Positions 6,225-12,002 of a stretch of DNA of 12,002 nt are shown here, piece by piece. Every line of letters begins with the position of its first letter. Position 1 is the stretch's first letter. The stretch spans positions 1 to 12,002 of the forward strand of contig DUUU01000611.1 in the NCBI GenBank assembly GCA_012841485.1, in the 5' to 3' direction. Both the position numbers and the translations under genes were made by a program. The notes under the pieces are model-generated. The model was not told the DNA's origin. It did no database searches and worked only from the letters and a program-made list of their open reading frames with translations. Source of the stretch: Armatimonadota bacterium (GTDB taxonomy: Bacteria > Armatimonadota > JAAZEB01).

Positions 6225-8143
6225 GCGACTCCCCCAAGGCTCGTCTGACCGCGCGTTCGATACTGCTCGGGCTGCTGCTCATCCCGCCCAACTGCTACTG
6301 GATCATCCAGATGGAGCGGGTGCGCAAGGGCCCCTACGTCACCAGCATCTCCCTCTTTGCCAACGCGCTCTTCGTGCTGGTTCTCCTCGCGCTCATCAAC
6401 GCCGCCATCGCCCGGCGTAGCCCCAAGAGGGCATTCAGCCCTGCGGAGCTGCTCGTCACCTACGCGATGGTCGCCCTCGCTTCCGGCCTGTGCGGCATGG
6501 ATTTCGTGCAGGTGCTGATGCAGATCATCGGGCACGCCGCCTTCTTCGCGCGTCCCGAGAACGCCTGGGCCGACCTCTTTCTCGGCCACCTGCCGAAGTG
6601 GCTCACCGTGCAGGACACGGACGCCCTGAAGGGCTACTACTCCGGCTACTCGTCCCTGTACCAGTGGTCGAATCTGCGCGCCTGGGTGGTGCCGGCGCTG
6701 GCCTGGACCGGCTTCGCCGTAGTGCTCCTCTGGATCATGCTCTGCATGAACGTGGTCTTCCGGCAGCAGTGGATGGCGCGCGAACGCCTCACCTTCCCAA
6801 TCGTGGTGCTTCCCCTAGAGCTGGCAACCCCGGGGTTGCCGCTCTTCCGCAACCGCCTCATGTGGGCAGGGTTTGTGCCCGCGTTCGTGATCAGCCTCGT
6901 GAATGGGCTCGCGCTCTTCTATCCTTCGCTGCCACACCTCAACGTGGGCCAGCACGACTTCCTGCAGCGCATACTCCAGTCGAAGCCGTGGTATGCCGTG
7001 GGCTGGACGCCGGTCACCTTCTATCCCTTCTGCATCGGGCTCTGCTTCCTGCTGCCCGTCGATCTGCTCTTTTCGTGCTGGTTCTTCTACTTCTACTGGA
7101 AGGCGCAGAAGGTCCTCTCCAACGCCATGGCATGGGACGCGACGCCGCGCTTCCCCTTCATTGATCAGCAGGTCTTCGGCGCGCTGATCGGCCTGGCAAT
7201 CGCTCTGATCTGGACCTCGCGCGGCTACCTGCGCCAGGTGTGGCTGGCCGCCCGAGGAAAGCCCTCGGAGTTGAGCAACTTGCAGGAGGCCGTCTCCTAT
7301 CGGGCGGCGATCACGAGCATCGGAATCGGCGTTGTGCTCCTGGTGCTCTTCTGCCGGCTCGCCGGAATGTCGTGGGGAATCGCCGTCGGCTTCATGCTCC
7401 TGTACCTGGCGATCTCCTTCGTCATCACGCGCATCCGCGCCGAGCTGGGTCCGCCGGTGCATGACTTCCACGGCGTCAGTCCCGATGTGATGATCCCCGC
7501 GGCGCTGGGGACCGTCGGCGCGCGTCCCCAGGACCTCTCGATGATCGCGCTCCTCTACTGGTTCAACCGCGCCTACCGCTCGAACCCGATGCCGGTGCAG
7601 ATGGAGGGGTTGAAGATGGCGCAGGTCACCGGATTCGATAGCCGGGGCATGGTGAAGGCGCTGCTCCTGGCCGGAATCGTGGGGATGGTCGCCTCGATCT
7701 GGGCCTATCTGCACCTGGGGTATTCGCTGGGCACGGCGGGCAAGTTCTGGTCGGGCTACAGCTATGGAAACCAGATCTTCGGGCGGCTGCAAAGCCAGAT
7801 CTCCGCGCCGGTGCCCGCGCAGATGATGGACCGCTGGGCCATGCTCTACGGCATGGTCTGCTGCACCGCGCTCTCGGCGATGCGGATGCGCTTCCTCTGG
7901 TGGCCCTTCCACCCCATCGGGTATGCCATCTCCGGGTCGTGGTCAATGAACCTGGTCTGGATGCCGATGCTGATCGCGTGGATTGCCAAGGGGAGTATCC
8001 TGAAGTGGGGCGGGCTGCGGCTCTACCGGACGCTCCTCCCCTTCTTCCTGGGCCTCATCCTGGGCGACATCATGATGGGCTGCCTCTGGAGCTTGATTGG
8101 CATCGTCCTGGGAGTGGAGACATACTCGTTCTGGGGCGCCTAG
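6221..8143 (+). CDS. Polytopic membrane protein of the DUF6785/DUF6784 type, possible transporter
   Basis: A 640-residue integral membrane protein with about 12 hydrophobic segments (roughly 12-30, 43-63, 77-103, 154-178, 213-235, 266-292, 317-333, 363-379, 383-402, 480-499, 570-588, 603-632). The N-terminal half matches my memory of DUF6785 (RQQWMARERLTFPIVVLPLEL at 181-201). The C-terminal half matches DUF6784 (RIRAELGPPVHDF at 404-416, WWPFHPIGYAISGSW at 560-574, GGLRLYRTLLPFFLGLILGD at 597-616). These families occur mainly in Armatimonadota, Planctomycetota and Verrucomicrobiota and have no established function. Arg, Glu, His and Asp lie near the segment at 404-416, as expected of a substrate path, so a transporter is plausible but inferred. 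The start overlaps the stop of the coiled-coil gene. A purine-rich GAGGGGGAGG sits too close to the ATG to be ideal, which fits re-initiation. The length is typical as far as I recall, and no frameshift is seen. Confidence 0.85.
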   Translation: MSDSPKARLTARSILLGLLLIPPNCYWIIQMERVRKGPYVTSISLFANALFVLVLLALINAAIARRSPKRAFSPAELLVTYAMVALASGLCGMDFVQVLMQIIGHAAFFARPENAWADLFLGHLPKWLTVQDTDALKGYYSGYSSLYQWSNLRAWVVPALAWTGFAVVLLWIMLCMNVVFRQQWMARERLTFPIVVLPLELATPGLPLFRNRLMWAGFVPAFVISLVNGLALFYPSLPHLNVGQHDFLQRILQSKPWYAVGWTPVTFYPFCIGLCFLLPVDLLFSCWFFYFYWKAQKVLSNAMAWDATPRFPFIDQQVFGALIGLAIALIWTSRGYLRQVWLAARGKPSELSNLQEAVSYRAAITSIGIGVVLLVLFCRLAGMSWGIAVGFMLLYLAISFVITRIRAELGPPVHDFHGVSPDVMIPAALGTVGARPQDLSMIALLYWFNRAYRSNPMPVQMEGLKMAQVTGFDSRGMVKALLLAGIVGMVASIWAYLHLGYSLGTAGKFWSGYSYGNQIFGRLQSQISAPVPAQMMDRWAMLYGMVCCTALSAMRMRFLWWPFHPIGYAISGSWSMNLVWMPMLIAWIAKGSILKWGGLRLYRTLLPFFLGLILGDIMMGCLWSLIGIVLGVETYSFWGA

Positions 8144-8156
8144 CGCGCCACGCGCG

Positions 8157-8177
8157 CGGGGAGCGGCGCCGGCCCCG
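8157..8177 (+). repeat. GC-rich hairpin after the membrane-protein gene
   Basis: CGGGG (8157-8161) and CCCCG (8173-8177) flank an 11-nt GC-rich loop, 14 nt past the stop at 8143. There is no T-run. It may attenuate transcription or protect the mRNA end, but the following gene starts 65 nt later on the same strand, so read-through is likely. The stem is short enough to be chance. Confidence 0.25.
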
Positions 8178-8241
8178 TGGAATTGCGCGAGGGGGACAGA
8201 TGCCGCCGGCGCGTGCCGGTGTATCACGCCAGGGGGTCTCG

Positions 8242-8580
8242 ATGGAATGGACAGCGTTCAAGGCGATACGCGCGCCCTACTCGCGCGAGGTGTGGGAGCT
8301 GACGCTCGAGGAGCTGGCGGCGTGCCCGCGCTGCTCCGGGACGACCTTCCTCATCCCCTTCCCCGCCGGCGGCGCCTCAGCCGCGGGTCTGGAGGGCACC
8401 AGCCCGCACGAGCTGCCCCCGCTGGATGCCGCCATCTTCCTCTGCTTTAACGAGGAGTGCCTCAGCATCTACGTGATCATCTTCAGCGAGGAACGCAGGG
8501 AGGAGTTCGAGGCGCTCATCCCCTACCTCCGCGAGGCCGGCCGCCGGGCGCTCGGTCCTGCCGCCAAGACGAACGAGTGA
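8242..8580 (+). CDS. Small cytoplasmic protein with a possible four-cysteine zinc site, hypothetical
   Basis: A 112-residue protein, MEWTAFKAIRAPYSREVWELTLEE, with no leader and no membrane segment. Its four cysteines form two pairs, CPRC at 28-31 and CFNEEC at 68-73, the spacing of a zinc ribbon or similar structural metal site. The C-terminal part (82-108) is a charged helix, FSEERREEFEALIPYLREAGRRA. I do not recognise a family. The ATG at 8242 is chosen because AGGGGGT lies 4 nt upstream; the frame is open further 5' but runs back over the end of the membrane-protein gene and lacks another ribosome site. It follows the membrane-protein gene by 98 bp on the same strand, so it may belong to the same transcript. 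A nucleic-acid- or protein-binding role is possible from the cysteine pattern only. Confidence 0.75.
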   Translation: MEWTAFKAIRAPYSREVWELTLEELAACPRCSGTTFLIPFPAGGASAAGLEGTSPHELPPLDAAIFLCFNEECLSIYVIIFSEERREEFEALIPYLREAGRRALGPAAKTNE

Positions 8581-8741
8581 AAGCGAGCCCGAGTGCCGCC
8601 CCCGCGAACCTCCACTTCATCTGAACGGAAGCGGCACGACAGCCCGGCTGCCGCGGCCTCCGCCCGGCTTCGCACCAGAGGCGCTACCACGGCACACGCC
8701 AGGGGCAGGACAAACAGAGGTGCTGCGATCTTCGCGGTCAC
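8523..8741 (-). CDS. Doubtful small leader- or anchor-bearing frame, GTG start
   Basis: A 72-codon minus-strand frame from a GTG at 8741 begins VTAKIAAPLFVLPLACAVVAP, which resembles a signal peptide or single membrane helix (residues about 5-22), then turns basic and low in complexity. GGGGAGGG directly abuts the GTG, and AAGGA lies farther upstream. Against it, it overlaps the 3' end of the plus-strand four-cysteine gene by 58 bp, has no recognisable domain, and its last 25 residues mirror that gene. I list it as a possibility only; a chance hydrophobic run in non-coding DNA is the simpler reading. Confidence 0.2.
   Translation of the reverse strand: MTAKIAAPLFVLPLACAVVAPLVRSRAEAAAAGLSCRFRSDEVEVRGGGTRARFHSFVLAAGPSARRPASRR
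8593..8637 (+). terminator. Stem-loop 12 nt after the four-cysteine gene
   Basis: GTGCCGC (8593-8599) pairs perfectly with GCGGCAC (8631-8637). After a 2x2 internal loop, CCG (8602-8604) and CGG (8626-8628) add three pairs. The position just past the stop at 8580 suggests transcript termination or 3'-end protection. The loop is long and no T-run follows, so the call is tentative. Confidence 0.35.
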
Positions 8742-8866
8742 CCTCCCCTTTCCTTCCCTGGAACAATGGGCGTCCCTCGCTCGCCGGAAACGCGCCCGCG
8801 AGCTGTCGCGTCCTGGCATTGTATCGGGATGCCGCGTTGAAGGCGCGCGCCGTTTGGCTCGTGGTT

Positions 8867-8875
8867 AGGAGGGGG
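8867..8875 (+). promoter_or_regulatory. Shine-Dalgarno site that points to a GTG start at 8882
   Basis: AGGAGGGGG ends 6 nt before a GTG at 8882 and 12 nt before the ATG at 8888. The core AGGAGG (8867-8872) leaves 9 nt to the GTG and 15 nt to the ATG. Spacing therefore favours the GTG. Confidence 0.6.
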
Positions 8876-8881
8876 AACGTT

Positions 8882-9781
8882 GTGGTCATGAGAGCAGTCA
8901 GTTGGGTTCTGATCCTCGCGGCGGCTACTTGGATTGCATCGGCTGCCGCGGAAACACCATCGCAAGCGCGCGCGCCAGCGTCGCAGAACCCTCCCCGCCT
9001 GGTGGTCAACGGGCGGATGGTGCAGACGGATATCGCCCCGCGCATCATCCAGGGGACCACGCTCGTCCCCATCCGGTTTATCGCTCAGGCGCTAGGCGCG
9101 AACCTCACCTGGCAGCCCGCCGGGCGCGAGGCGGTGATCGATTACGAGGGGCAGCGCGTTGTCGTGCAGGCGGGCGCGGAGACGCTCGTTGCCGGCAACC
9201 GCAGCATCCGAACGCACGTGCCGGTGCAGGTGATCCAGGGGCGCACGATGGTCCCATTGCGCGTCGTGGCCGAGGCGTTCGGCGCCGACGTGCGTTGGGA
9301 TCCGCAGGCGCGCACGATCTACATTCGCACCGTGGACCAGCCTGCCGCGCCGGCCAGCCCGCAGGAGCTGCCACAGCCAACGCCGGCAGCGCAAATCCAA
9401 CAGTCGGTGGAGGTGGGCCTGAGCACGCCGCAAACGGAGTATCCGGCGGGCGCGCCTATCGAGTTGACGCTCAGTATTCGAAACACGGGGGATGAAACGG
9501 TGCGCCTGCAGATGCGCACCGGCCAGCTCTTCGATTTCATCGTCCAGCGCGATGGCCAGGAGGTCTGGCGCTGGTCACAGGGCCGGGCGTTCACGCAGGC
9601 ATTGACGCAGTTGGTGCTCTTGCCAAACGAGATGCGCGGGTTTACCGTGCGATGGGACGGGACAGACAACAGCGGCGCGCGCGTGCCGCCAGGGACCTAT
9701 ACCCTCATCGGCAGGGTGACCCATGCGCTGGAGGTGCCACTTCAGGATACGCGGGAGATCCGGATCACGGCGGCGCCGTGA
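8882..9781 (+). CDS. Secreted protein with copper-amine-oxidase-like stalk domains and a BsuPI domain
   Basis: A 299-residue exported protein (297 if the ATG at 8888 is used). Residues 1-23 (MRAVSWVLILAAATWIASAAA) form a signal peptide with probable cleavage before Glu24. Residues 38-149 are a tandem copper amine oxidase N-terminal-like stalk domain: PRLVVNGRMVQTD opens it, and GTTLVPIRFIAQALGANLTWQ (59-79) and GRTMVPLRVVAEAFGADVRWD (120-140) are the two repeats; AGNRSIRT lies between. These domains are non-catalytic surface modules common in Firmicutes, Armatimonadota and relatives. A Pro/Gln/Ala linker (152-172) leads to a BsuPI-type domain (174-293) with GQLFDFIVQRDGQEVWRWSQ at 214-233 and WDGTDNSGARVPPGTYTL at 258-275, the family of Bacillus intracellular proteinase inhibitors. 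An envelope scaffold or protease-inhibitor role outside the cytoplasm is the best guess. It is followed after 35 bp by a small acidic gene. Confidence 0.9.
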   Translation: MVMRAVSWVLILAAATWIASAAAETPSQARAPASQNPPRLVVNGRMVQTDIAPRIIQGTTLVPIRFIAQALGANLTWQPAGREAVIDYEGQRVVVQAGAETLVAGNRSIRTHVPVQVIQGRTMVPLRVVAEAFGADVRWDPQARTIYIRTVDQPAAPASPQELPQPTPAAQIQQSVEVGLSTPQTEYPAGAPIELTLSIRNTGDETVRLQMRTGQLFDFIVQRDGQEVWRWSQGRAFTQALTQLVLLPNEMRGFTVRWDGTDNSGARVPPGTYTLIGRVTHALEVPLQDTREIRITAAP

Positions 9782-9816
9782 TCCCTGGGCAGGGGAACGA
9801 AATAAGGAGTCTTGAG

Positions 9817-10026
9817 ATGATGGTCGAGCTCGATGCGCAGGAATTCCAGGGGGCGATTGGCGACGCGGTGAAGGTGCTGCGCCAGGTCGCCAACGACGAG
9901 AAGCAGGAAGGCGAAACTCGCGTCGAAGCGGCTGTGGCACTCCTCGAATTTGCCACTCACCTCCAGTCGAGCGCTGGACCGGAGGGCTGGTACGAGGAGT
10001 ATGAGGAGGAAGAAGAGGAGAAGTAG
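9817..10026 (+). CDS. Small protein with an acidic tail, hypothetical
   Basis: A 69-residue cytoplasmic protein, MMVELDAQEFQGAIGDAV. Residues 8-53 look like two amphipathic helices. The last 13 residues (WYEEYEEEEEEK) are almost all Glu and Tyr, a low-complexity acidic tail. No leader, membrane segment or known motif is visible. TAAGGAGT lies 7 nt before the ATG at 9817; a second ATG follows directly at 9820. It is 35 bp after the stalk/BsuPI gene on the same strand and is probably co-transcribed with it. The strong hairpin at 10026-10069 starts inside its stop codon. The function is unknown. Confidence 0.75.
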   Translation: MMVELDAQEFQGAIGDAVKVLRQVANDEKQEGETRVEAAVALLEFATHLQSSAGPEGWYEEYEEEEEEK

Positions 10027-10069
10027 CAGGGGCCCTGGGGTGGTGTTTCGGGCCACCCCAGGTCCCTGC
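10026..10069. terminator. Strong hairpin between convergent genes, probable bidirectional terminator
   Basis: CCTGGGGTGG (10034-10043) and CCACCCCAGG (10053-10062) form a perfect 10-bp stem with a 9-nt loop. GCAGGG (10026-10031) and CCCTGC (10064-10069) extend it by six pairs across a small 2x1 internal loop. It sits at the junction of a plus-strand gene ending at 10026 and a minus-strand gene ending at 10135, the classic place for a terminator. There is no T-run on either strand, so release may need Rho or rest on hairpin strength alone. Confidence 0.7.
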
Positions 10070-10078
10070 GGTCTACCG

Positions 10079-10106
10079 GATAGGGACAGGTCTCGGTGAT
10101 CCTATC
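10079..10106 (-). terminator. Weak hairpin past the URO-D family gene
   Basis: GATAGG (10079-10084) and CCTATC (10101-10106) can pair with a 16-nt loop, about 30 nt beyond the URO-D stop on the minus strand. A six-pair stem with no T-run is weak; the stronger hairpin at 10026-10069 may serve this gene as well. Confidence 0.2.
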
Positions 10107-10134
10107 GCCCGCTATCATCGCGCGGGGCCTCGCC

Positions 10135-11199
10135 TCATGATGCCGCGACGGGCGTCCGGCCATCGGTATCGAGCACCCGCGAGATCGCCAGGAAATTCTC
10201 CCGCCATCGATCCTCGGGCACATCCTCGGTGATGCCGACGAGAAGGCGGTCGCCGGGAGCGGCATCGCGCAGGATCTGCCGCGTCACCTCCTCGATGGTC
10301 TCGATTGAGGAGAGGTGTACCGAGGAGGGGTAGTTGATCCAGAGGACTTTGTCCGCCCACACCTCGCGTGCATCGGCCATGCTCATATCGGTGTCCGGCG
10401 CGGGAGTAAACGCCTCGACATAGTCGAGTCCGGACCGGGCGACGATGTCTGCCCAGACGCGGTTATTCCCATCGAGGTGCGCGCCCAGGAGCTTGCCCTT
10501 CTTGTGGAGGACCTCGGCGGCCTCATCGTAGTGAGGCGCCACGTACTTCTCAAAACGCTCGCGGCCCATCACATCGGCCGTCTCGTTGCCGCCGTAGTTG
10601 AAGGCAAGCGCTGGCGAGTCGGCAAGCAGGGGGTAGAGACTCCGCAGCTTCTCCACGAGGGCGTCATACAGCTTCATGATCTCGTCACGGCGCTCGACCC
10701 ATTCGATGGCGAAGGTCTCCACCCCCATCATCGTGATCATGATCTCGTGCAGTGGCGTAGAGCCCACTGCGCCTCGGAAAAAGCCATCCTCGCCAAAATC
10801 GGCCTGGGCCCGTTCGAAGGCGGCGTAGTTGGGCAGATACTGCCGGTCCTGGATTAGGAAGAGGAGCGGCTTATAGTCATCGGGCGTCTTGAAGATCTTC
10901 TCCACATGCCACGACGTGAACCCCGCCGGCCGCGTCAGCGTGCTCAAATCGCCGACTGGCGTATGGTAGATCGTGCGGGTATAGCGCACCCCGTCCTGGG
11001 TGAAGATGTGGCTCTCCACGGTGACGTTGGGCGTAATCGTGCGTACCACCGGCACCGTCCGCACAACGATGCAGAGGCCCTCGTTGCGAAGCTGCCGTTC
11101 GATGGTGCACTGGGGGATCTTGCGCTCATAGACGGTAAAGGGCACCTTGTCCGGCATCTCACCCCGCAGGGCGGCCTCCACACGTGCTCTCGGTGTCAT
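10135..11199 (-). CDS. URO-D (uroporphyrinogen decarboxylase) family protein, probably not a haem enzyme
   Basis: A 354-residue cytoplasmic protein with the URO-D superfamily TIM-barrel pattern: MTPRARVEAALRGEMPDKVPF at the start, NYGGNETADVMGRERFEKYVAPHY (201-224), GKLLGAHLDGNNRVWADIVARSGLDYVEAFTP (235-266) and GITEDVPEDRW (322-332). The family includes HemE and the corrinoid methyltransferases MtaA and CmuA. The HemE N-terminal substrate motif is absent. At the usual zinc-ligand site of the corrinoid group (His-x-Cys) this protein has H241-L-D243, so zinc binding would need a different ligand. Proteins of this type occur in many copies in Armatimonadota-like genomes, and I assign no reaction. 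The ATG at 11199 has AAGGAG 6 nt upstream. It lies 106 bp downstream of the DRTGG-domain gene on the same strand and converges on the acidic-tail gene. Confidence 0.85.
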   Translation of the reverse strand: MTPRARVEAALRGEMPDKVPFTVYERKIPQCTIERQLRNEGLCIVVRTVPVVRTITPNVTVESHIFTQDGVRYTRTIYHTPVGDLSTLTRPAGFTSWHVEKIFKTPDDYKPLLFLIQDRQYLPNYAAFERAQADFGEDGFFRGAVGSTPLHEIMITMMGVETFAIEWVERRDEIMKLYDALVEKLRSLYPLLADSPALAFNYGGNETADVMGRERFEKYVAPHYDEAAEVLHKKGKLLGAHLDGNNRVWADIVARSGLDYVEAFTPAPDTDMSMADAREVWADKVLWINYPSSVHLSSIETIEEVTRQILRDAAPGDRLLVGITEDVPEDRWRENFLAISRVLDTDGRTPVAAS

Positions 11200-11229
11200 T
11201 GGCTTCTCCTTTCACAACGAGGGATGATT

Positions 11230-11246
11230 CCCCGGAGAAGTCGGGG
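11230..11246 (-). repeat. Small hairpin upstream of the URO-D family gene
   Basis: CCCCG (11230-11234) and CGGGG (11242-11246) flank a 7-nt loop in the 106-bp gap between the DRTGG and URO-D genes. It could be a weak attenuator or leader fold; a five-pair GC stem may be chance. Confidence 0.2.
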
Positions 11247-11305
11247 TGTCCTTCTTCGCGTGGGCCGCGACCGGGGAGGCGAGACGGCGCCCGCATCCCG
11301 GCGTG

Positions 11306-12002
11306 CTATGGGATGGCAGCAGCCAGTACGCGATCGATATCGACGTGCTCCTCAACCAGGCGCTGCGCAAGCTGGATCGTCTCGGTATCGCCCGGCTGCA
11401 TCTTGACGGTGAGGTCGCGGATTCTAGAGACGACCGCATAGCTCTCATCATCCACGAGCACCACGGGAATCTGGGTGCGCTTCACTAGGCGCATCACGGT
11501 GGCATGCGGGAGAATGCCGCGCGTGAGTACAATGCCAGAGACACAATAGGCCTGTCTCTCGCCCATGACACAAGAACTCATGGCAGCAAGGAGCAGATCC
11601 TCGCGATCCCCAGGAAGGATGGCCAGGACACCGGGGGCGAAGTGATCGAGCGCCGTATGAGGCGACATGGTGCCGATCACGCAGCGCTCGACCTTATGAT
11701 CCAGGGAATCGCCGCCGTTGAGGATCCGACCTTTCAGACCATCCACGACCTGGCGCACCGTGGGGTTGGAGAGACGCGCCTGGTGGGGGATCACCCCGAG
11801 GAGATCGACGCCGAGGCGCGCCAGGCCACGGCCGGCATAGTCGCGGATCATCTCCAGCTTCTCGGGAATCGCGCGGTTGATGATCACCCCGATCACGGGC
11901 ACACCGTGCGCGGCGAAGAGGCAGCGGTTGAGCATGATCTCATCGATGGGCCGGCCGATGCCGCCGCCGGTCACCAGGATGACACCCCCGCCCAAATGCT
12001 GC
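11306..12002 (-). CDS. DRTGG-domain, BioD-like P-loop protein, C-terminal 231 residues (cut by the window edge)
   Basis: The frame is open to the right edge, so the N-terminus with the expected P-loop is outside the window; the TTG at 11995 is an internal codon. The visible part begins QHLGGGVILVTGGGIGRPIDEIMLNR, the middle strands of a BioD/CbiA-like nucleotide-binding fold, with IGVIINRAIPEKL and DLLGVIPH following. From about residue 105 it changes to a DRTGG domain: LAILPGDREDLLLAAMSSC carries the GDRED motif, SGIVLTRGILPHATVM the glycine turn, and IPVVLVDDESYAVVSRI the closing strand. DRTGG domains are also found in the N-terminal region of some phosphotransacetylases and are thought to bind small ligands or nucleotides. 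Stand-alone proteins of this type are about 350 residues, so roughly a third is missing. A regulatory or sensing role linked to acetyl or one-carbon metabolism is possible. It precedes the URO-D family gene on the same strand. Confidence 0.85.
   Translation of the reverse strand, partial: QHLGGGVILVTGGGIGRPIDEIMLNRCLFAAHGVPVIGVIINRAIPEKLEMIRDYAGRGLARLGVDLLGVIPHQARLSNPTVRQVVDGLKGRILNGGDSLDHKVERCVIGTMSPHTALDHFAPGVLAILPGDREDLLLAAMSSCVMGERQAYCVSGIVLTRGILPHATVMRLVKRTQIPVVLVDDESYAVVSRIRDLTVKMQPGDTETIQLAQRLVEEHVDIDRVLAAAIP

Larger units (their letters stand above)
8581..8881. other. 301-bp gap before the stalk/BsuPI gene
   Basis: This gap probably holds the transcript end of the four-cysteine gene and the promoter of the stalk/BsuPI gene. 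A hairpin sits at 8593-8637 and a small one, CGCGA-GCTG-TCGCG, at 8797-8810. The plus-strand frame of the downstream gene stays open through about half of it, but the residues there are Arg/Ser/Pro-rich and would put the signal peptide in the interior, so they are probably untranslated. I could not find a convincing -35/-10 pair. Confidence 0.5.

Noticed and set aside
6815..7912. Minus-strand open frame of 365 codons
   Set aside because: It is antisense to the DUF6785-like membrane protein; the translation is His/Arg/Glu-rich, as expected from reversed hydrophobic codons.
7900..8241. Upstream extension of the four-cysteine gene
   Set aside because: The frame is open but overlaps the membrane-protein gene by more than 200 bp, and the only good ribosome site is at 8231-8237 before the ATG at 8242.
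8720..8881. Upstream extension of the stalk/BsuPI protein to an ATG at 8720
   Set aside because: It would place 54 Arg/Ser/Pro-rich residues ahead of a perfect signal peptide; the ribosome site at 8867-8875 marks the true start.
10315..10857. Plus-strand open frame of 180 codons
   Set aside because: It is antisense to the URO-D family gene, without motif or ribosome site.
1..12002. CRISPR array, insertion sequence or integrase
   Set aside because: No regularly spaced direct repeats, terminal inverted repeats with a transposase, or recombinase motifs were seen on either strand.

Overview
The window is GC-rich, gene-dense bacterial DNA. The protein set points to a bacterium of the Armatimonadota type or a similar lineage such as Planctomycetota. 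It includes a secreted GH123-like/DUF4091 glycosidase, a DUF6785/DUF6784-type polytopic membrane protein, a secreted copper-amine-oxidase-like stalk domain joined to a BsuPI domain, a divergent URO-D family protein and a DRTGG/BioD-like protein. The phylum is an inference from gene content only; there is no rRNA or other phylogenetic marker. I see no tRNA, rRNA, CRISPR array, insertion sequence or phage gene.

Layout. (1) Positions 1-5217 form a minus-strand block read right to left: a very large secreted modular glycosidase-like protein (5217-1684), a SAM-dependent methyltransferase starting 4 nt after its stop (1679-963), and, after a 180-bp gap with hairpins, a secreted protein of unknown function cut by the left edge (782-1). 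(2) Positions 5218-5377 are a divergent intergenic region with a possible promoter and small palindromes. (3) Positions 5378-10026 are read on the plus strand: a two-helix mini membrane protein; a 334-bp non-coding, hairpin-rich stretch; a charged coiled-coil protein whose stop overlaps the start of the DUF6785-like membrane protein; a 112-aa protein with four cysteines spaced like a zinc site; a 300-bp gap; the stalk/BsuPI secreted protein (probable GTG start); and a 69-aa protein with an acidic tail. (4) A strong hairpin at 10026-10069 lies between these genes and a convergent minus-strand pair at 10135-12002: a URO-D family protein and, upstream of it, a DRTGG-domain protein cut by the right edge.

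How it may work together. The left block looks like extracellular carbohydrate processing, since two of its three products carry signal peptides. The central block is built round a large membrane protein that may be a transporter, with small soluble partners on both sides. The right pair is cytoplasmic; URO-D relatives include corrinoid methyltransferases and DRTGG proteins are related to the N-terminal part of some phosphotransacetylases, so a link to one-carbon or acetyl metabolism is possible but unproven. The most attractive targets for novelty are the coiled-coil/DUF6785/four-cysteine cluster, the twofold internal repeat in the large glycosidase-like protein, and the structured non-coding stretch at 5585-5918.
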